This document shows positions 1 through 12,639 of a stretch of DNA of 64,000 bases, piece by piece (position 1 is the first letter of the stretch; every line of letters begins with the position of its first letter). The DNA is from Notospermus geniculatus. Its lineage: Eukaryota; Nemertea; Pilidiophora; Heteronemertea; Lineidae. The notes beneath the pieces were generated by a model. The model was not told the origin of the DNA. It ran no database searches and saw only the letters and a program-made list of their open reading frames with translations. The position numbers and the translations under genes were made by a program. The stretch spans positions 105,051-169,050 of the forward strand of contig NMRB01001353.1 in NCBI GenBank assembly GCA_002633025.1, given 5' to 3'.

Positions 1-3000
1 TTATTAGCTATCATTACATCAAGATGCTATGATATGATGAGATTGGTCCGCCCTGGGCCAATCAGCGAGCTTCGTCCTGCTATCGAACCAATCATAATTA
101 GGCACGGTAATGACGGAGTGGTCTGATTGCAATGACCGTGTTGTTGATTATGGCGACCTTTGCATTCCGCTACAAGACGGTGTCCCGTCGAAGATCATGA
201 TCAACAGATATCTGAATGCAAACCTCATCGGTCTTGGCGACATACTCACAGATAACAGGAGGGAGGTTTCGCAAATCTGACGAAACACGAAGTACGAAAT
301 ACGGAATTGGACTTCATTTCCATGACGTAATGTATTTCAGGAGATGGTTGGTACCACATATATCGCCTCCTGCAAGAGTGTCTTTTAGCGTACGACGTTA
401 GACCGATAGAGTTACGGTGTATTTTAAACTTTGAAATTTATCTTTCGTTTCCAGTTCGTAGATACGAAGAGGAAATTTGAAAATTCAAGATGCACCATAA
501 CTCTTTCTGTCTTACATGATATGCTAAAAGGCGCACTGGCAGCAGGGACATTTGTGGTACCAACCATCTCCAGAAATACATTAGGTCCTGGAGATGAAGT
601 TGAATTTCGTATTTCGTACTTCGTGTTTCGTGAAATTTAGGAAACCCCCTATTATGTCGATGTGGACTAGTAACCAAAGTATTTCAAACGGACCGAGGAC
701 TATTGCTGTTTTTTGTTGTTGTTTTTTTATTTTTAGAAAGCATAATGAACGACTGGTTTATTAGTAATCTATTTTTTCATATTCCAGACTAGGCCTCCCG
801 GGCTAGGCCTACTTCTGGAAGACATATCCTGTAAGTATTGCAAAAGAAATGATCGGCATGTGTGAGTGTTTAGAGAAGATTGACCGACGGAAACATGGGG
901 AGATAATGAGAGCAGGATACTTAGCGATTATCAATAGGGCAAGCTAGAGCATCTCATGGAACGAAGAGCAAGGTCTCTATTAGTTCTTGCACTTGACCTT
1001 TCTGTGTTTAGATTCCACAGTGTCTGCTGTCTCAGTAGGCCTAAAGTATGTTATACTCAAGAACAGGGGCTTCTTTCATAAAGTGACCCAATGGAAAATG
1101 CATTGGGTTGATGGTACCATTATTAAAGTCGCCCTGGTAAATATGGAAATCATCATCATCAACAACGTTCGTAAATAGCGATTCTGACTGATTCACTGAG
1201 TTCGTTTGCACGCACTCGGTTCTTATCACGTGATCACAGAACGATGACGTCATACATGCCGTAGCGAATGATAAATGCGAACGCCCCCGATCTGACTTCG
1301 TCAGTCGTAACCTTCGATGATAAACAACCAAATAACTAGAGGTCTGTATGTTACACCTTTTGAAACAGGCCAAGATGCGATATCCATCATTATTGGCATA
1401 AACGTTAACGATTCTTAGTAAACTATCGTATACATAATCCAACTATACCATCAGGTTCCAGATGGACGCCATTATAATCTATGAATGGATCTTTCATAAG
1501 CTGATATAAACACGACAGGTTCTTAGGGTTGAGTGAGTGATGCTTTGAATGTTCAGGTTGAAAGGAAACTGTAAAATATGAAGTTATAAACTTCATGTTA
1601 CGTTCGTGATGGAGGTACAAAAGGTGCGAAGTATCCAGGGATTGTAGGCCGAATGTAATAACTCTTCTCACTTTTGTTGTTGACAAATTAATTGTAAGGC
1701 TCAAAAGCAAAAGCATTATTGGCCTTCGTAACATCAGTCTCCACACATACTGAAGCAACCAGCAACCAGGCACTGTAGGAGTGCCATTTCTATCCCTCGT
1801 TCAAAGGCGTGTCCAACCCATCGGTACATGTTACGTGAACAATAGCCGATGAAAAACGCTTTGATTGGTTGAAAAACATTTTATTGTTCTTTCGTTGAAT
1901 GAGAGTGAGTGGAATCGACCAATCAGCGCCGTTAAAATCCATAACTCTTTTAGTCCTGCCACCTGTTGGTTATTACCTTTACCTCAGTCTATGGCAAGGC
2001 TGATCCAAATCGGCCTCGCAGATCTAGGGTAGCCTACCTTATTTCGTTACAGGTGACATGAGGAAGAAGAAAAGCCTGTTGTTGCACGGTCTTCGATCTT
2101 CACCGTCGGAACACTGATAGATCTTTTGCCCGTGGTGTGCACGGTTGATACAGAGGCAAGTATATATTCCTTGCTTCGCCCAAGTTGTTTCGAGAAGAAT
2201 TGTATCGGAATGATTGATGAATATACGTGGGTTTGCCTGATGCATCCCCTGCCTTAGATGTTGAAGGCCTACAACAAAAGGTTGTACTTGAAGTTAATAG
2301 AAGAGGGTGTTTCTTTTGACTTCATCGCTTATGAAGTTTATTTTTCAGGAAATATGAAGAGGCAAACCTGCCCACCACATTAATAGCTCGGTATCTCTTT
2401 CATGTCTGCGAAACAGGTGGATTGGCGAACAGGTGAAAATGAAAACTCGTTCAACTCAAATATGCCTCAGTTGTACGGTGAAACGTACATTACTGCATTA
2501 CCAATTTCATTCAACCTAGCTTGGAATAACCCCCTCTTTATTTGTTTGTAGTCTACGTGGAGTTACTTGTGTTGCTGAACACTGGATCAGCAGATATCAC
2601 GGATTATGACGACATGTTGCTAATATCATAAATAACCCGCATTACAGGTTGTTTGGGGAAGATTACTGATATACGGTACTTAAGACGTACTCCTTGCGTC
2701 ACTTGCATTCCGGTATGCACTCTATCAGAAAAAAACAGCTCGCTGAATTTACTTTGCGTTTTTTCTGTTTGTGATTGAATCAACTGATGTTCAAAATGAC
2801 GGTTGTAATTCAGAGTTTTTGCTCTGTAGCTCCGCGATGTCTGAATCCAAGAGGCAGACGTCATGATTTTAATCTCCTCTAATTGGGTGGAGTTTCGGCG
2901 CGGCCTTGAGTCTGACCATGATCAACGACATGCCAGAGGGGTAATTGCTCTTTCTCCCTCTTGACTGGTCGCTATTCCGCCATGATTTGTCGAACCAACA

Positions 3001-3103
3001 GTATTGCGGTCAAGTTCGCCGAGGAGACCCCATAGGTCACCAGCAAGTAGCGACAATAGCTGGAATGGACAGAGGCTTGTCCAATGCATATTGCACTAGG
3101 ATC

Positions 3104-3379
3104 ATGATATATAGGAAGTCAACTTCCAAAATTTCGCAAATTTTCGACCCCAAGCGGGGTCTTCCTCAGGTACTTTTCAGTATGGACTCCAGAAAAGACT
3201 GAGCTGAATCCCAAATGTAGATCTAAAGTATCCTAAAGTATTTGTACAGGATACTTTAGATCTACATTTGGGATTCAGCTCAGTCTTTTCTGGAGTTCCA
3301 TACTGAAAAGTGCCTGAGGAAGACCACGGTTGGGGTCGAAAATTTGCGAAATTTTGGAAGTTGACTTCCTATATATCAT
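3104..3379. repeat. Long inverted repeat with hammerhead-like core, copy 1
   Basis: A ~276-base palindrome with arms of about 130 bases and its centre near 3,241. Each arm contains, reading outward from the centre, CTGAGGA, a short GC hairpin and GAAA, followed by a second small AT stem (AAATTTGCGAAATTT). The left arm (minus strand) has a perfect GACCCC/GGGGTC stem; the right arm has one mismatch. The same sequence occurs at 8,363-8,634 and as a single arm at 20,104-20,198. The layout resembles the hammerhead-type terminal structures known from Penelope-like elements, but that assignment is inference. Confidence 0.75.
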
Positions 3380-3751
3380 CATTTTGTGTGTCGACTTTTG
3401 TGCTCTCTCTTTCTTTGCACTAGGATCATGCGCCTCGATTTTAATGAAGCGGTCTTAGATGTGTGATTCTGGAGTATTGATTCACCACACAGTGCTCATC
3501 GTCCTTCAAGAGTCGCAATTATTTTCAAATCTGTTTTGCAACAAGAAGTCGCAGGATTGTCAAGCACTGTATCGCGTGACCACGAGGGAGGGGCAGGTGG
3601 TGTCGGGAAGACATAAAATATACTCCTGTCGTGATGGATTAAGCCAGGGGTGTCACCACTTTTAACCGCTGCGGTACCACCTACCATCTCATTAATCACT
3701 GTGCCGCGCTATGCTTAGCTGAAGGAGCCCTGCTCGGCAAGAAACGGTATG

Positions 3752-4110
3752 TGATAAAGCTTGGAAACACCTTGGAAACAGTCAGAAAACCTTGGAAACA
3801 CTTGCAAAACTGCTAAAAACACTATGATAAATCAGTAAAAATTAAAGCTGGTTACACTGTTATGTTACCAGTTTACTGATGCATCCCTAAATTATAAAAA
3901 TTGAAAATGGCACCGACATTGAATCCAGAGCGGACTCGCATGCCATCTTCGATATTCGCTATTTAGGGATGCATTTGAACTGGGAATTTACCAACATGAC
4001 AAACGATTAATTAATTTTTATTGATTTATGTTAGTGTTTTTAGCAGTTTCGCCAGTGTTTCCAAGGTTTTCTGACGGTTTCCAAGGTTTCACTGTTTCCA
4101 AGCTTTATCA
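3752..4110. mobile_element. Foldback element with CTTGGAAACA subrepeats, copy 1
   Basis: Terminal arms of roughly 100 bases begin TGATAAAGCTTGGAAACA and end TGTTTCCAAGCTTTATCA. They contain reiterated CTTGGAAACA words, and a second inner inverted pair (GCATCCCTAAAT / TTAGGGATGC) lies inside. There is no coding capacity. The same element is at 9,475-9,841, where the number of subrepeats differs. It is a non-autonomous foldback or MITE-type transposon of unassigned superfamily. Confidence 0.75.
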
Positions 4111-4820
4111 GATACCCCTACCGCAAGAAACAATGTAAAAGAAGCTACAATTGTAAAAAGAAAAAGATCGGCTTTCGGAAAACCAGGCGGTTACTTTTGT
4201 TTCAGGCTCTATTTGCTTATTTATGGGAAACCCACACTTCATAGAAATCTTTATGCGATATCAATGCACGTAAAATGTTTCGCCAGCAATTCCCTCGCGT
4301 TCAGCTTCTATGGCCAGTGGAGATACTCATAAAACACAGCTTCATCACATTATTATGGTTATTACAGCAGGTTAAGACGTAAAGAGGCGATTGAAGAAAT
4401 CAGGGCAGCAATAGTTCTGTGTTCAAGTGTGCTGCCTTAAGCCCTTATAGGCGCAAAGAAATGCAATTACCTGTTGTTTTCACGATAAAAGGCTCACTGC
4501 CCATGCCACTTTGACCAATAAAAGATGAGTTATCACGCACATGTCTTGTTGAAGGAGGCAACAGATCAGTGCACTGAATTTATGAGCGATCAAGAAAATG
4601 GTCGCTTGACGGAAAAAACACGAAGAAGATTTTGGCTGCAGATAGCCAACGTAGTTGGCCTACTCCATCGTGTCTAATACCGTAGCCTAGGCCAACGGCA
4701 TCAGACAGCACGAAAATGACGGAACGAACGCCTTCCCGGCTTTGTGTCGAACGATTTTTCAAAACTGGCGTCTGAATGCCTCAGAAGAAGCACATCTTTT
4801 ACCTAATCAACAGAAGACTA

Positions 4821-5277
4821 GATGGTCACGTGGGATGGCATTTGAGCAGTGGTGTGTAGTCTCGCGCTCGCGCCGCCAGCAGTTTTGTTCCGCAGTGCGA
4901 TTCATAGATTCGCAACCAGCGGCTGGGTGACCGAGACTAAAGCGGGTGATCCACTGTCGCGATTTTGGCTTGAGACGCGGTTGCGTTCCCTTGCGGTTAC
5001 CATACTAGTATAAGGACTTCCGATTGCCATATAAGGCGATCGCAAGGCACCGCAACACTGTCTCGAGCCCAAATCGCGCAACTACATTCAACGATCTTGC
5101 TCCCGTCTCAGGTGCCTCCTCCCTTCTCAGGTGACTCCCTTCTCAGGTGATACCTGAGCATGCGCATAGNCCTATCAACCCCCCCCCCCAAATAAGTACA
5201 GATGAATTGTGACACTCAAAACTAATAGCCGTTTTCGTGACGAGGTCAATTTTCATATATAGAGGACGATATTTTCC
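4821..5277. other. Unique spacer between the 5 kb copies, with a foldback
   Basis: No gene seen. About 4,958-5,081 forms an imperfect inverted repeat: CGCGATTTTGGCTTGAGAC near the left end, its complement near the right, and TTGCG/CGCAA further in. A single N is at 5,170, followed by a run of C. Confidence 0.5.
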
Positions 5278-6251
5278 TTATTAGCTATCATTACATCAAG
5301 ATGTCATGATATGATGAGATTGGTCCGCCCTGGGCCAATCAGCGAGCTTCGTCCTGCTATCGAACCAATCATAATTAGGCACGGTAATGACGGAGTGGTA
5401 TGATTGCAATGACCGTGTCGTTGATTATGGCGACCTTTGCATTCCGCTACAAGACGGTGTCGCGTCGAAGATCACGATCAACAGATATCTGGATGAAAGT
5501 TGGCGACATACTCACAGATATGAATACTGAGTTTTCGCAAATCTGACGAAATACGAAGTACGAAATACGAAATTCAACTTCATTTCCAGGACGTAACCGA
5601 AAGGGTTACGTTGTATATTAAACTTTGAAATTTATCTTTCGTTATCAGTTCGTAGATACGAAGTGGAAATTTGAAAATTCAAGACCATAACTCTTTCTGT
5701 CTCACATTACATTCTAAAAGACGCACTGGCAGCAGGGACATTTGTGGTAGCATCCATCCAGAAATACATCAGGTCCTGGAGATGAAGTTGAATTTCATAT
5801 TTCGTACTTCGTTTTTCGTGAAATTTAGGAACCCCCTATTATGTCGATGTGGACGAGTAACCAAAGTATTTCAAACGCACCGAGGACTATTGCTGTTTTT
5901 TGTTGTTGTTTTTTTTATTTTTAGAAAGCATAATGAACGACTGGTTTATTAGTAATCTATTTTTTCATATTCCAGACTAGGCCTCCCGGGCTAGGCCTAC
6001 TATTCTGGAAGACATATCCTGTAAGTATTGCAAAAGAAATGATCGGCATGTGTGAGTGTTTAGAGAAGATTGACCGACGGAAACATGGGGAGATAATGAG
6101 AGCAGGATACTTAGCGATTATCAATAGGGCAAGCTAGAGCATCTCATGGAACGAAGAGCAAGGTCTCTATTAGTTCTTGCACTTGACCTTTCTGTGTTTA
6201 GATTCCACAGTGTCTGCTCTCTCAGTAGGTCTAAAGTATGTTATACTCAAG

Positions 6252-6332
6252 AACAGGGGCTTGTTTCATAAAGTGACCCAATGGAAAATGCATTGATTTA
6301 ATGGTACCATTATTAAAGTCACTTTATGAAAC
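6252..6332. mobile_element. Small foldback element intact only in copy 2
   Basis: GGGGCTTGTTTCATAAAGTGAC at the left is matched by GTCACTTTATGAAACAGGCCCC at the right, making an ~80-base hairpin. In the other copy of this 5 kb block (1,063-1,135) only the left arm is present. Confidence 0.6.
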
Positions 6333-8362
6333 AGGCCCCTGGTAAATATGGAAATCATCATCATCAACAATGTTCGTAAATAGCGATTCTGACTGATTCA
6401 CTGAGTTCCAGTTTGCACGCACTCGGCTCTTATCACGTGATCACAGAACGATGACGTCATACATGCCGTAGCGAATGATAAATGCGAACGCCCCCGATCT
6501 GACTTCGTCAGCCGTAACCTTCGATGATAAACAACCAAATAACTAGAGGTCTGTATGTTACACCTTTTGAAACAGGCCAAGATGCGATATCCATCATTAT
6601 TGGTATAAACGTTAACGATTCTTAGTAAACTATCGTATACATAATCCAACTATACCATGCCTATGAACAGGTTCCAGATGGACGCCATTATAATCTATGA
6701 AATGAATGGATCTTTCATAAGCTGATATAAACACGACAGGTTCTTAGGGTTGAGTGAGTGATGCTTTGAATGTTCAGCTTGAAAGGGAAACTGTAAAATA
6801 TGAAGTTATAAACTTCATGTTACCTTCGTGATGGAGGTACAAAAGGTGCGAAGTATCCAGGGGTGGTAGGCCGAATGTAATCACTCTTCTCAGTTTTGTT
6901 GTTGACAAATTAATTGTAAGGCTCAAAAGCAAAAGCATTTTATTGGCCTTCGTAACATCAGTCTCCACACATACTGACGCAATCAGCAACCAGGCACTGT
7001 AGGAGTGCCATTTCTATGCCTCGTTCAAAGGCGTGTCCAACCCATCGGTACATATTACGTATCGTGATCGTCTGAACAATAGCCGATGAAAAACGCTTTG
7101 ATTGGTTGAAAAACGTTTTATTGTTCTTTCGTTGAATGAGAGTGAGTGGAATCGACCAATCAGCGCCGTTAAAATCCATAACTCTTTTAGTCCTGCCACC
7201 TGTTGGTTATTACATTTACCTCAGTCTATGGCAAGGCTGATCCAAATTGGCCTCGCAGATCTAGGGTAGCCTACCTCATTTCGTTACAGGTGACATGAGG
7301 AAGAACAAAAGCCTGTTGTCGCACGGTCTTCGATCTTCACCGTCGGAACACTAATAGATCTTTTCCCCTTGCTGTGCACGGCGCGGTTGAAACAGAGGCA
7401 AGTATATATTCCTTGCTTCGCCCAAGTTGTTTCGAGAAGAATTGTATCGGAATGATTGATGAATATACGTGGGTTTGCCTGATGCATCCCCTGCCTTAGA
7501 TGTAGAAGGCCTAAAACAAAAGGTTGTACTTGAAGATAGAAGAGGGTGTTTCTTTTGACTTCATCGCTTATGAAGTTTATTTTTCAGGAAATATGAAGAG
7601 GCAAACCTGCCCACCACATTAATAGCTCGGTATCTCTTTCATGTCTGCAAAACAGGTGGATTGGTGAACAGGTGAAAATGAAAACTCGTTCAACTCAAAT
7701 ATGCCTCAGTTATGTACGGTGAAACGTACATTACTGCATTGCTAGTTTCATTCAACCTAGCTTGGAATAAATCCCTCTTTATTTGTTTGTAGTCTACGTG
7801 GAGTTACTTGTGTTGCTGAACACTGGATCAGCAGGTATCACGGATTATGACGACATGTTGCTAATATCATAAATAACCCGCATTACAGGTTGTTTGGGGA
7901 AGATTACTGATATACGGTACTTAAGACGTACTCCTTGCGTCACTTGCATTCCGGTATGCACTCTATCAGAAAAAAACAGCTCGAGCTGAATTTACTTTGC
8001 GTTTTTTCTGTTTGTGATTGAATCAACTGATGTTCAAAATGACGGTTGTAATTCAGAGTTTTTGCTCTGTAGCTCCACGATGTCTGAATCCAAGAGGCAG
8101 ACGTCATGATTTTAATCTCCTCTAATTGGGTGGAGTTCCGGTGCGGCCTTGAGTCTGACCATGATCAACGACATGCCGGAGGGGTAATTGCTCTTTCTCC
8201 CTCTTGACTGGTCGCTATTCGGCCATGATTTGTCGAACCAACAGTATTGCGGTCAAGTTCGCCGAGGAGACCCCATAGGTCACCAGCAAGTAGCGACAAT
8301 ATAGCTGGAATGGACAGAGGCTTGTCCAATGCATATTGCACTATATTGCACTATATATGATC

Positions 8363-8634
8363 ATGATATATAGGAAGTCAACTTCCAAAATTTCGCACAT
8401 TTTCGACCCCAACCGGGGTCTTCCTCAGGCACTTTTCAGTATGGAACTCCAGAAAAGACTGAGCTGAATCCGTAGATCTAAAGTATCCTAAAGTATTTGT
8501 ACAGGATACTTTAGATCTACATTTGGGATTCAGCTCAGTCTTTTCTGGAGTTCCATGCGGAAAAGTGCCTGAGGAAGACCCCGGTTGGCGTCGAAAATTT
8601 GCGAAATTTTGGAAGTTGACTTCCTATATATCAT
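8363..8634. repeat. Long inverted repeat with hammerhead-like core, copy 2
   Basis: Second copy of the palindrome at 3,104-3,379. Here too one arm keeps a perfect GACCCC/GGGGTC stem between CTGAGGA and GAAA, and the other has a mismatch (GGCGTC). The centre is slightly shortened relative to copy 1. Confidence 0.75.
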
Positions 8635-8804
8635 CATTTTGTGTGTCGAGTTTTGTGCTCTCTCTTTCTTTGCACTAGGATCACGCGCCTCGACGCAAGG
8701 GCCCAACGCGCCGCGTAGCGGCCAACAGCGAAGCTAGCCAAAGACTTGTCACGGGTCAATCAATAGAACTGGACAACATTTATTGAGCAGCCACCGTCAT
8801 GACG

Positions 8805-8875
8805 TGGCCGGCTGGCGCATCGGTAGAGCGTCCGGCTCTGAATCCGGGGCGCCGGGTTCGAGCCTTGGATGGGGA
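8805..8875 (+). other. tRNA-like sequence (tRNA-Gln-like anticodon loop), SINE head
   Basis: An A-box-like D arm (GGCGCATCGGTAGAGCG) is followed by an anticodon-type loop CTCTGAA and a B box (GGTTCGAGCCT). The loop would carry anticodon CTG, as in tRNA-Gln. The anticodon stem has a C-C mismatch and the acceptor ends do not pair, so a functional tRNA is unlikely. It is best read as the RNA polymerase III promoter head of a SINE. Confidence 0.5.
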
Positions 8876-9017
8876 TTTTTCATTTTTTTCACTTGTCAGT
8901 TTCTCTGTTTATTTTTTTTGCTGAAAACGTTTTTCGCAAGGATGAATATCTCCCCAGCCCTTCCATTTCCCTACAAATCTGCATTTGCTAATAAATACTT
9001 ATAACCACAGATACCTG

Positions 9018-9078
9018 TCAGCTGCCCTGCATTCAGAGAGACTTTTCACTAAAGTCTCTCTGAATGCAGGGCAGCTGA
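9018..9078. repeat. Perfect 28-bp hairpin
   Basis: The 28 bases from 9,018 are exactly complementary to 9,051-9,078, with a 5-base loop (TCACT). It lies inside the insertion specific to copy 2. No run of T follows, so it is not terminator-like; more likely it is part of a mobile element. Confidence 0.8.
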
Positions 9079-9474
9079 CTACCATCCACATTCCCCTCCC
9101 AGTCACCAAAAATATCAACACCACAACTAACGTTCAAGACTACTGGATTTTACTGAAGCGGTCTTAGATGTGTGATTCTGGAGTATTGATTCACTGCCAT
9201 CACACAGCGCTCATCGTCCTTCAAGAGTCCCAATTATTTTCAAATCTGTTTTGCAACAAGAAGTCGCAGGATTGTCAAGCACTGTATCGCGTGACCATGA
9301 GGGAGGGGCAGGTGGTGTCGGGAAGACATAAAATATACTCCTGTCTTGATGGATTAAGCCATGGCGTTCTTTCTGGGATGTCACCACTTCTATAACCGCT
9401 GCGGTACCACCTACCATCTCAATCACTACTGGATGCTTGAGCTAAAGGAGCCCTGCTCGGCAAGAAACGGTATG

Positions 9475-9841
9475 TGATAAAGCTTGGAAACAGTGAAACC
9501 TTGGAAACAGTCAGAAAACCTTGGAAACACTTGCAAAACTGCTAAAAACACTATGATAAATCAGTAAAAATTAAAGATGGTTACACTGTTATGTTACCAG
9601 TTTACTGATGCATCCCTAAATTACAAAAATCGAAAATGGCACCGACATTGAATCCAGAGCGGAGTCACGTGCCATCTTCGATGTTCGTTATTAGGGACGC
9701 ATTTGAACTGGTAATTTACAAACATAACATACGGTTAATTAGCTTTAATTTTTATTGATTTATGTAAGTGTTTTTTGCAGTTTCGCCAGTGTTTCCAAGG
9801 TTTCACTGTCTCCAAGGTTTCACTGTTTCCAAGGGTTATCA
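9475..9841. mobile_element. Foldback element with CTTGGAAACA subrepeats, copy 2
   Basis: Same element as 3,752-4,110, again flanked by GGTATG on the left and AGACACCCC on the right. The arms carry a different number and arrangement of the CTTGGAAAC(A) units, showing change in this array since the copies separated. Confidence 0.7.
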
Positions 9842-10590
9842 GACACCCCTACCGCAAGAAACAATGCGGGAGTGTAAAAGAAGCTACAATTGCAAAAAGA
9901 AAAAGATCGACTTTCGGAAAACCAGGCGGTTACTTCAGGCTCTATTTGCTTATTTATGGGAAACCCACACTTCATAGAAATGTTTATGCGATATCAATGC
10001 ACGTAAAATGCTTCGCCAGCAATTCCCTCGCGTTCAGCTTTCTATGGCCAGTGGTGATACTCATAAAACACAGCTTCATCACATTATCATGGTTATTACA
10101 GCAGGTTAAGACGTAAAGAGCCGATTGAAGAAATCAGGGCAGCAATAGTTCTGTGTTCAAGTGTGCTGCCTTAAGCCCTTATAGGCGCAAAGAAATGCAA
10201 TTACCTGTTGTTTTCACGATAAAAGGCTCACTGCCCATGCCACTTTGACCAATAAAAGATGAGTTATCACGCACATGTCTTGTTGAAGGAGGCAACAGAT
10301 CACTGCACTGAATTTACGAGCGGTCGAGAAAATGGTCTCTTGACGGGAAAAACACGAAGAAGATTTTGGCAGCAGATAGCCATCGTAGTAGCTGGCGTAC
10401 TCCATCGTGTCTAATAAGCCAACCCCGGAAGCCAACGGCCTATATCAGAGAGCACCAAAATGACGGAACGAACGCCTTCCCGGCTTGGTGTCGAACGGTT
10501 TTTCAAAACCGGCGTCTGAATGCCTCAGGAGAAGCACATCTTTTAAATTTGGAAATCAAGTGTCATGGCCTGCGGCCTGATCAACAGAAG

Positions 10591-12639
10591 ACTTGACTCA
10601 GGGGACAACTCTAGCGTCCAATGGAAATACCTAGTAAGTCACATTTTTGGAAAAAATGCTACTTAAAGTCGATTAAGAATGGAAATACATAGAAGAGGCG
10701 ACATGCGGTGAAGTGTCCACTTAGGACGATTTCTGTCCACTGTTATGACAACAGGCGCCTTTATCATGTTTATGATGGCATCCGGCTGATGATATCAAAG
10801 AGTTTTTTAAAACACATCACAACTGCCGATGATGACCGTGGCCCTCCAGAGAGATATTTACATTTTCTTGAATGGAAAGATCACATGACTTCCGACGTTA
10901 ACGCCAAGTCTATTAATCTGCCTGAGTTATTGAAGCTAATGTGTAAAAAAACAGGAAACACATTGGAGACACCAACGAATTGCAGGCACCCACTGATTTG
11001 ATAGAGTTCGATCTCCAATCTGTAAGTCTCCCAAGGTCTGGATATTCCGAGGAAGTTAGCAGGAAATGAATGGCACCGCTCAGTCGCCGAAGGATTCCAT
11101 GACTTTCACCGTCCTCGGTGTCACGCGGGCAGAGTTCAAATTCTTCGCCACTGCATCCACCGACCCTCTTCCTTCGATGATGCTGATTCTCTTCAATGTC
11201 ATTTACTCCAACTATCACTTACAATGGTTCTAAAAATGTCAAGCCAAGTTTTACTTGGAAAGGTGATCGCACGTCATGCACCGACATCGATTATCCCGAC
11301 TGGTACAGGATTCATTCAGCATCGCTGGAAGCTCCGTGAAGTGTTTCGTATCCAATCGATCCGATCGGTGTCAGAGGAGGACATTTTTACCGAAGAACAC
11401 AATGTGGCAGGCATCTTACCATTAGTAACTTAATCATGGTATAAGAGAAGTGTCTTCAGTCTTTATACTTTTATGCCCGACTCGTCCTGGCATCAATACG
11501 AGTAATAAAAGGGTGAAATCATTGACAGATGAGCCAGTGGTTCATATTACGTGTAGAATGATGCGTATTTTTGTCATTGATATGAATGTTTTACTCCTCG
11601 GATATGTCGTATGCGTGTACCAATGTTTTGTGACCGTTGTTTCGTGAGAAGTAAAGAAGACATGTGCATCGTTTTGCAATCAAAATGATTGGTTTTTCTG
11701 CAGTATTTTGTTCAGATTTAGCAGCATTCCTGTCCCATTGTGTGTTTTGTTGGCATTTAAATTTCGTGGTTCGGGCAGCTGACGGTTTTTTTCAGCAAAT
11801 AACGCGGTTATCTTGGCATCGGCGTAACGATTGCCTGGACCGCGTTGCTTTGTTGTTACAAGTTTGAAACATTACTTTTCGTGTCGTCAGCTGCAAAAAG
11901 GACCACGTCTACCAATCTTCAGCATATGTCTTTGCCTTTTTGTATACAACTGTACAATGTTTGTTGCTTTTCGTTATCAGCAGGCCCACATTTGTTTTCG
12001 TCAGCACCAGGCATTTTTTTCTTTTTGAGAGTACTAAGAAGTTCATTTTCTCGACGTTTGTAATGTACAGCTTCCTGTGCAAAGTTCCTTTCGTTTACAG
12101 GAAGAACGGCACAACCCATAAAATCTACGTTCGTGGCCCCGTGTCTGCCCTCAAAGCAGCAGACTATGTTAATCTGCCGGAGGTACATATCGACACCCAG
12201 AAAAAAGGATGTTTGATGTACGTGAACTGATAGAGAACATTTCTGAGGTAAGTTATGGCCGTTACTTGTGCACTAACCGTGAGTTCGTTATTGTACTGCC
12301 TGCCTACTGTATAATCCACGCGATATTTATCAACACCGTAAACCACATCATGACCGTATAGGTTTATCATGTAATGTAGAAAATAAATAGTTAACGAAGA
12401 CGGTAATGAAAAGACTACAAAATGTATATGTTATGGCAACGAGTTGATTTTAGTGTACACCACAATTCGGCTCATTTTAGTGTGTGGTACCCTTTTTCCT
12501 GTAATTTACGTAGTAATACATTTTTTCTGTTCAAGGAATCGGCGTGATGCCTATGCTAAATCTTACTACCAGACGGAGAACAAGCCCACAAAACCCAATC
12601 AGATCTGATTATTACATGATGGGTAATAGGCCTACCCCT
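10591..12639. other. Unassigned single-copy stretch
   Basis: No gene is recognised with confidence. The frame at 10,708-11,001 (+, 97 codons) has a somewhat protein-like composition (for example KSFLKHITTADDDRGPPER), vaguely reminiscent of a CSPG/FRAS-type repeat strand, but I see no supporting neighbour exons. A second frame ends near 12,230 (+) with RKNGTTHKIYVRGPV. Both could equally be chance. The stretch is not repeated elsewhere in the window. Confidence 0.3.

Larger units (their letters stand above)
1..4820. repeat. ~5 kb duplication, copy 1
   Basis: This block reappears from 5,278 to about 10,590 in the same orientation, with a low level of substitutions and scattered indels. The first bases of the window (TTATTAGCTATCATTACATC) match 5,278 onward. 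Homology runs to about 4,820, near the words AAGCACATCTTTTA and CAACAGAAGACT. The block holds two large foldback elements (3,104-3,379 and 3,752-4,110) but no recognisable gene. The reading frames are short and not preserved between the copies; for example a 133-codon frame on the minus strand at 1,041-1,442 is cut to 83 codons in copy 2. It may be a true tandem duplication or two alleles placed in series; a single N at 5,170 lies between the copies. Confidence 0.9.
8695..9147 (+). mobile_element. Insertion with tRNA-like head, specific to copy 2
   Basis: Comparison with copy 1 (near 3,435) shows that this block is extra sequence. It starts GC-rich, carries a tRNA-like segment (8,805-8,875), then a T-rich stretch, and ends in a region with a perfect 28-bp hairpin. 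This fits a tRNA-derived SINE or a composite insertion. No coding frame worth reporting was seen. Confidence 0.6.
5278..10590. repeat. ~5 kb duplication, copy 2
   Basis: Direct copy of 1-4,820. The main differences are an extra inverted arm near 6,319-6,332, where copy 1 lacks the right half of a foldback ending TGTTTCATAAAGTGAC, and an inserted block of about 450 bases at 8,695-9,147 that contains a tRNA-like head. The flanking sequence resumes after the insert (GAAGCGGTCTTAGATGTGTG occurs in both copies). No gene is recognisable in either copy. Confidence 0.9.

Noticed and set aside
1041-1442. 133-codon minus-strand frame
   Set aside because: It lies in the 5 kb duplication and is broken by stops in the other copy; no family-like sequence.
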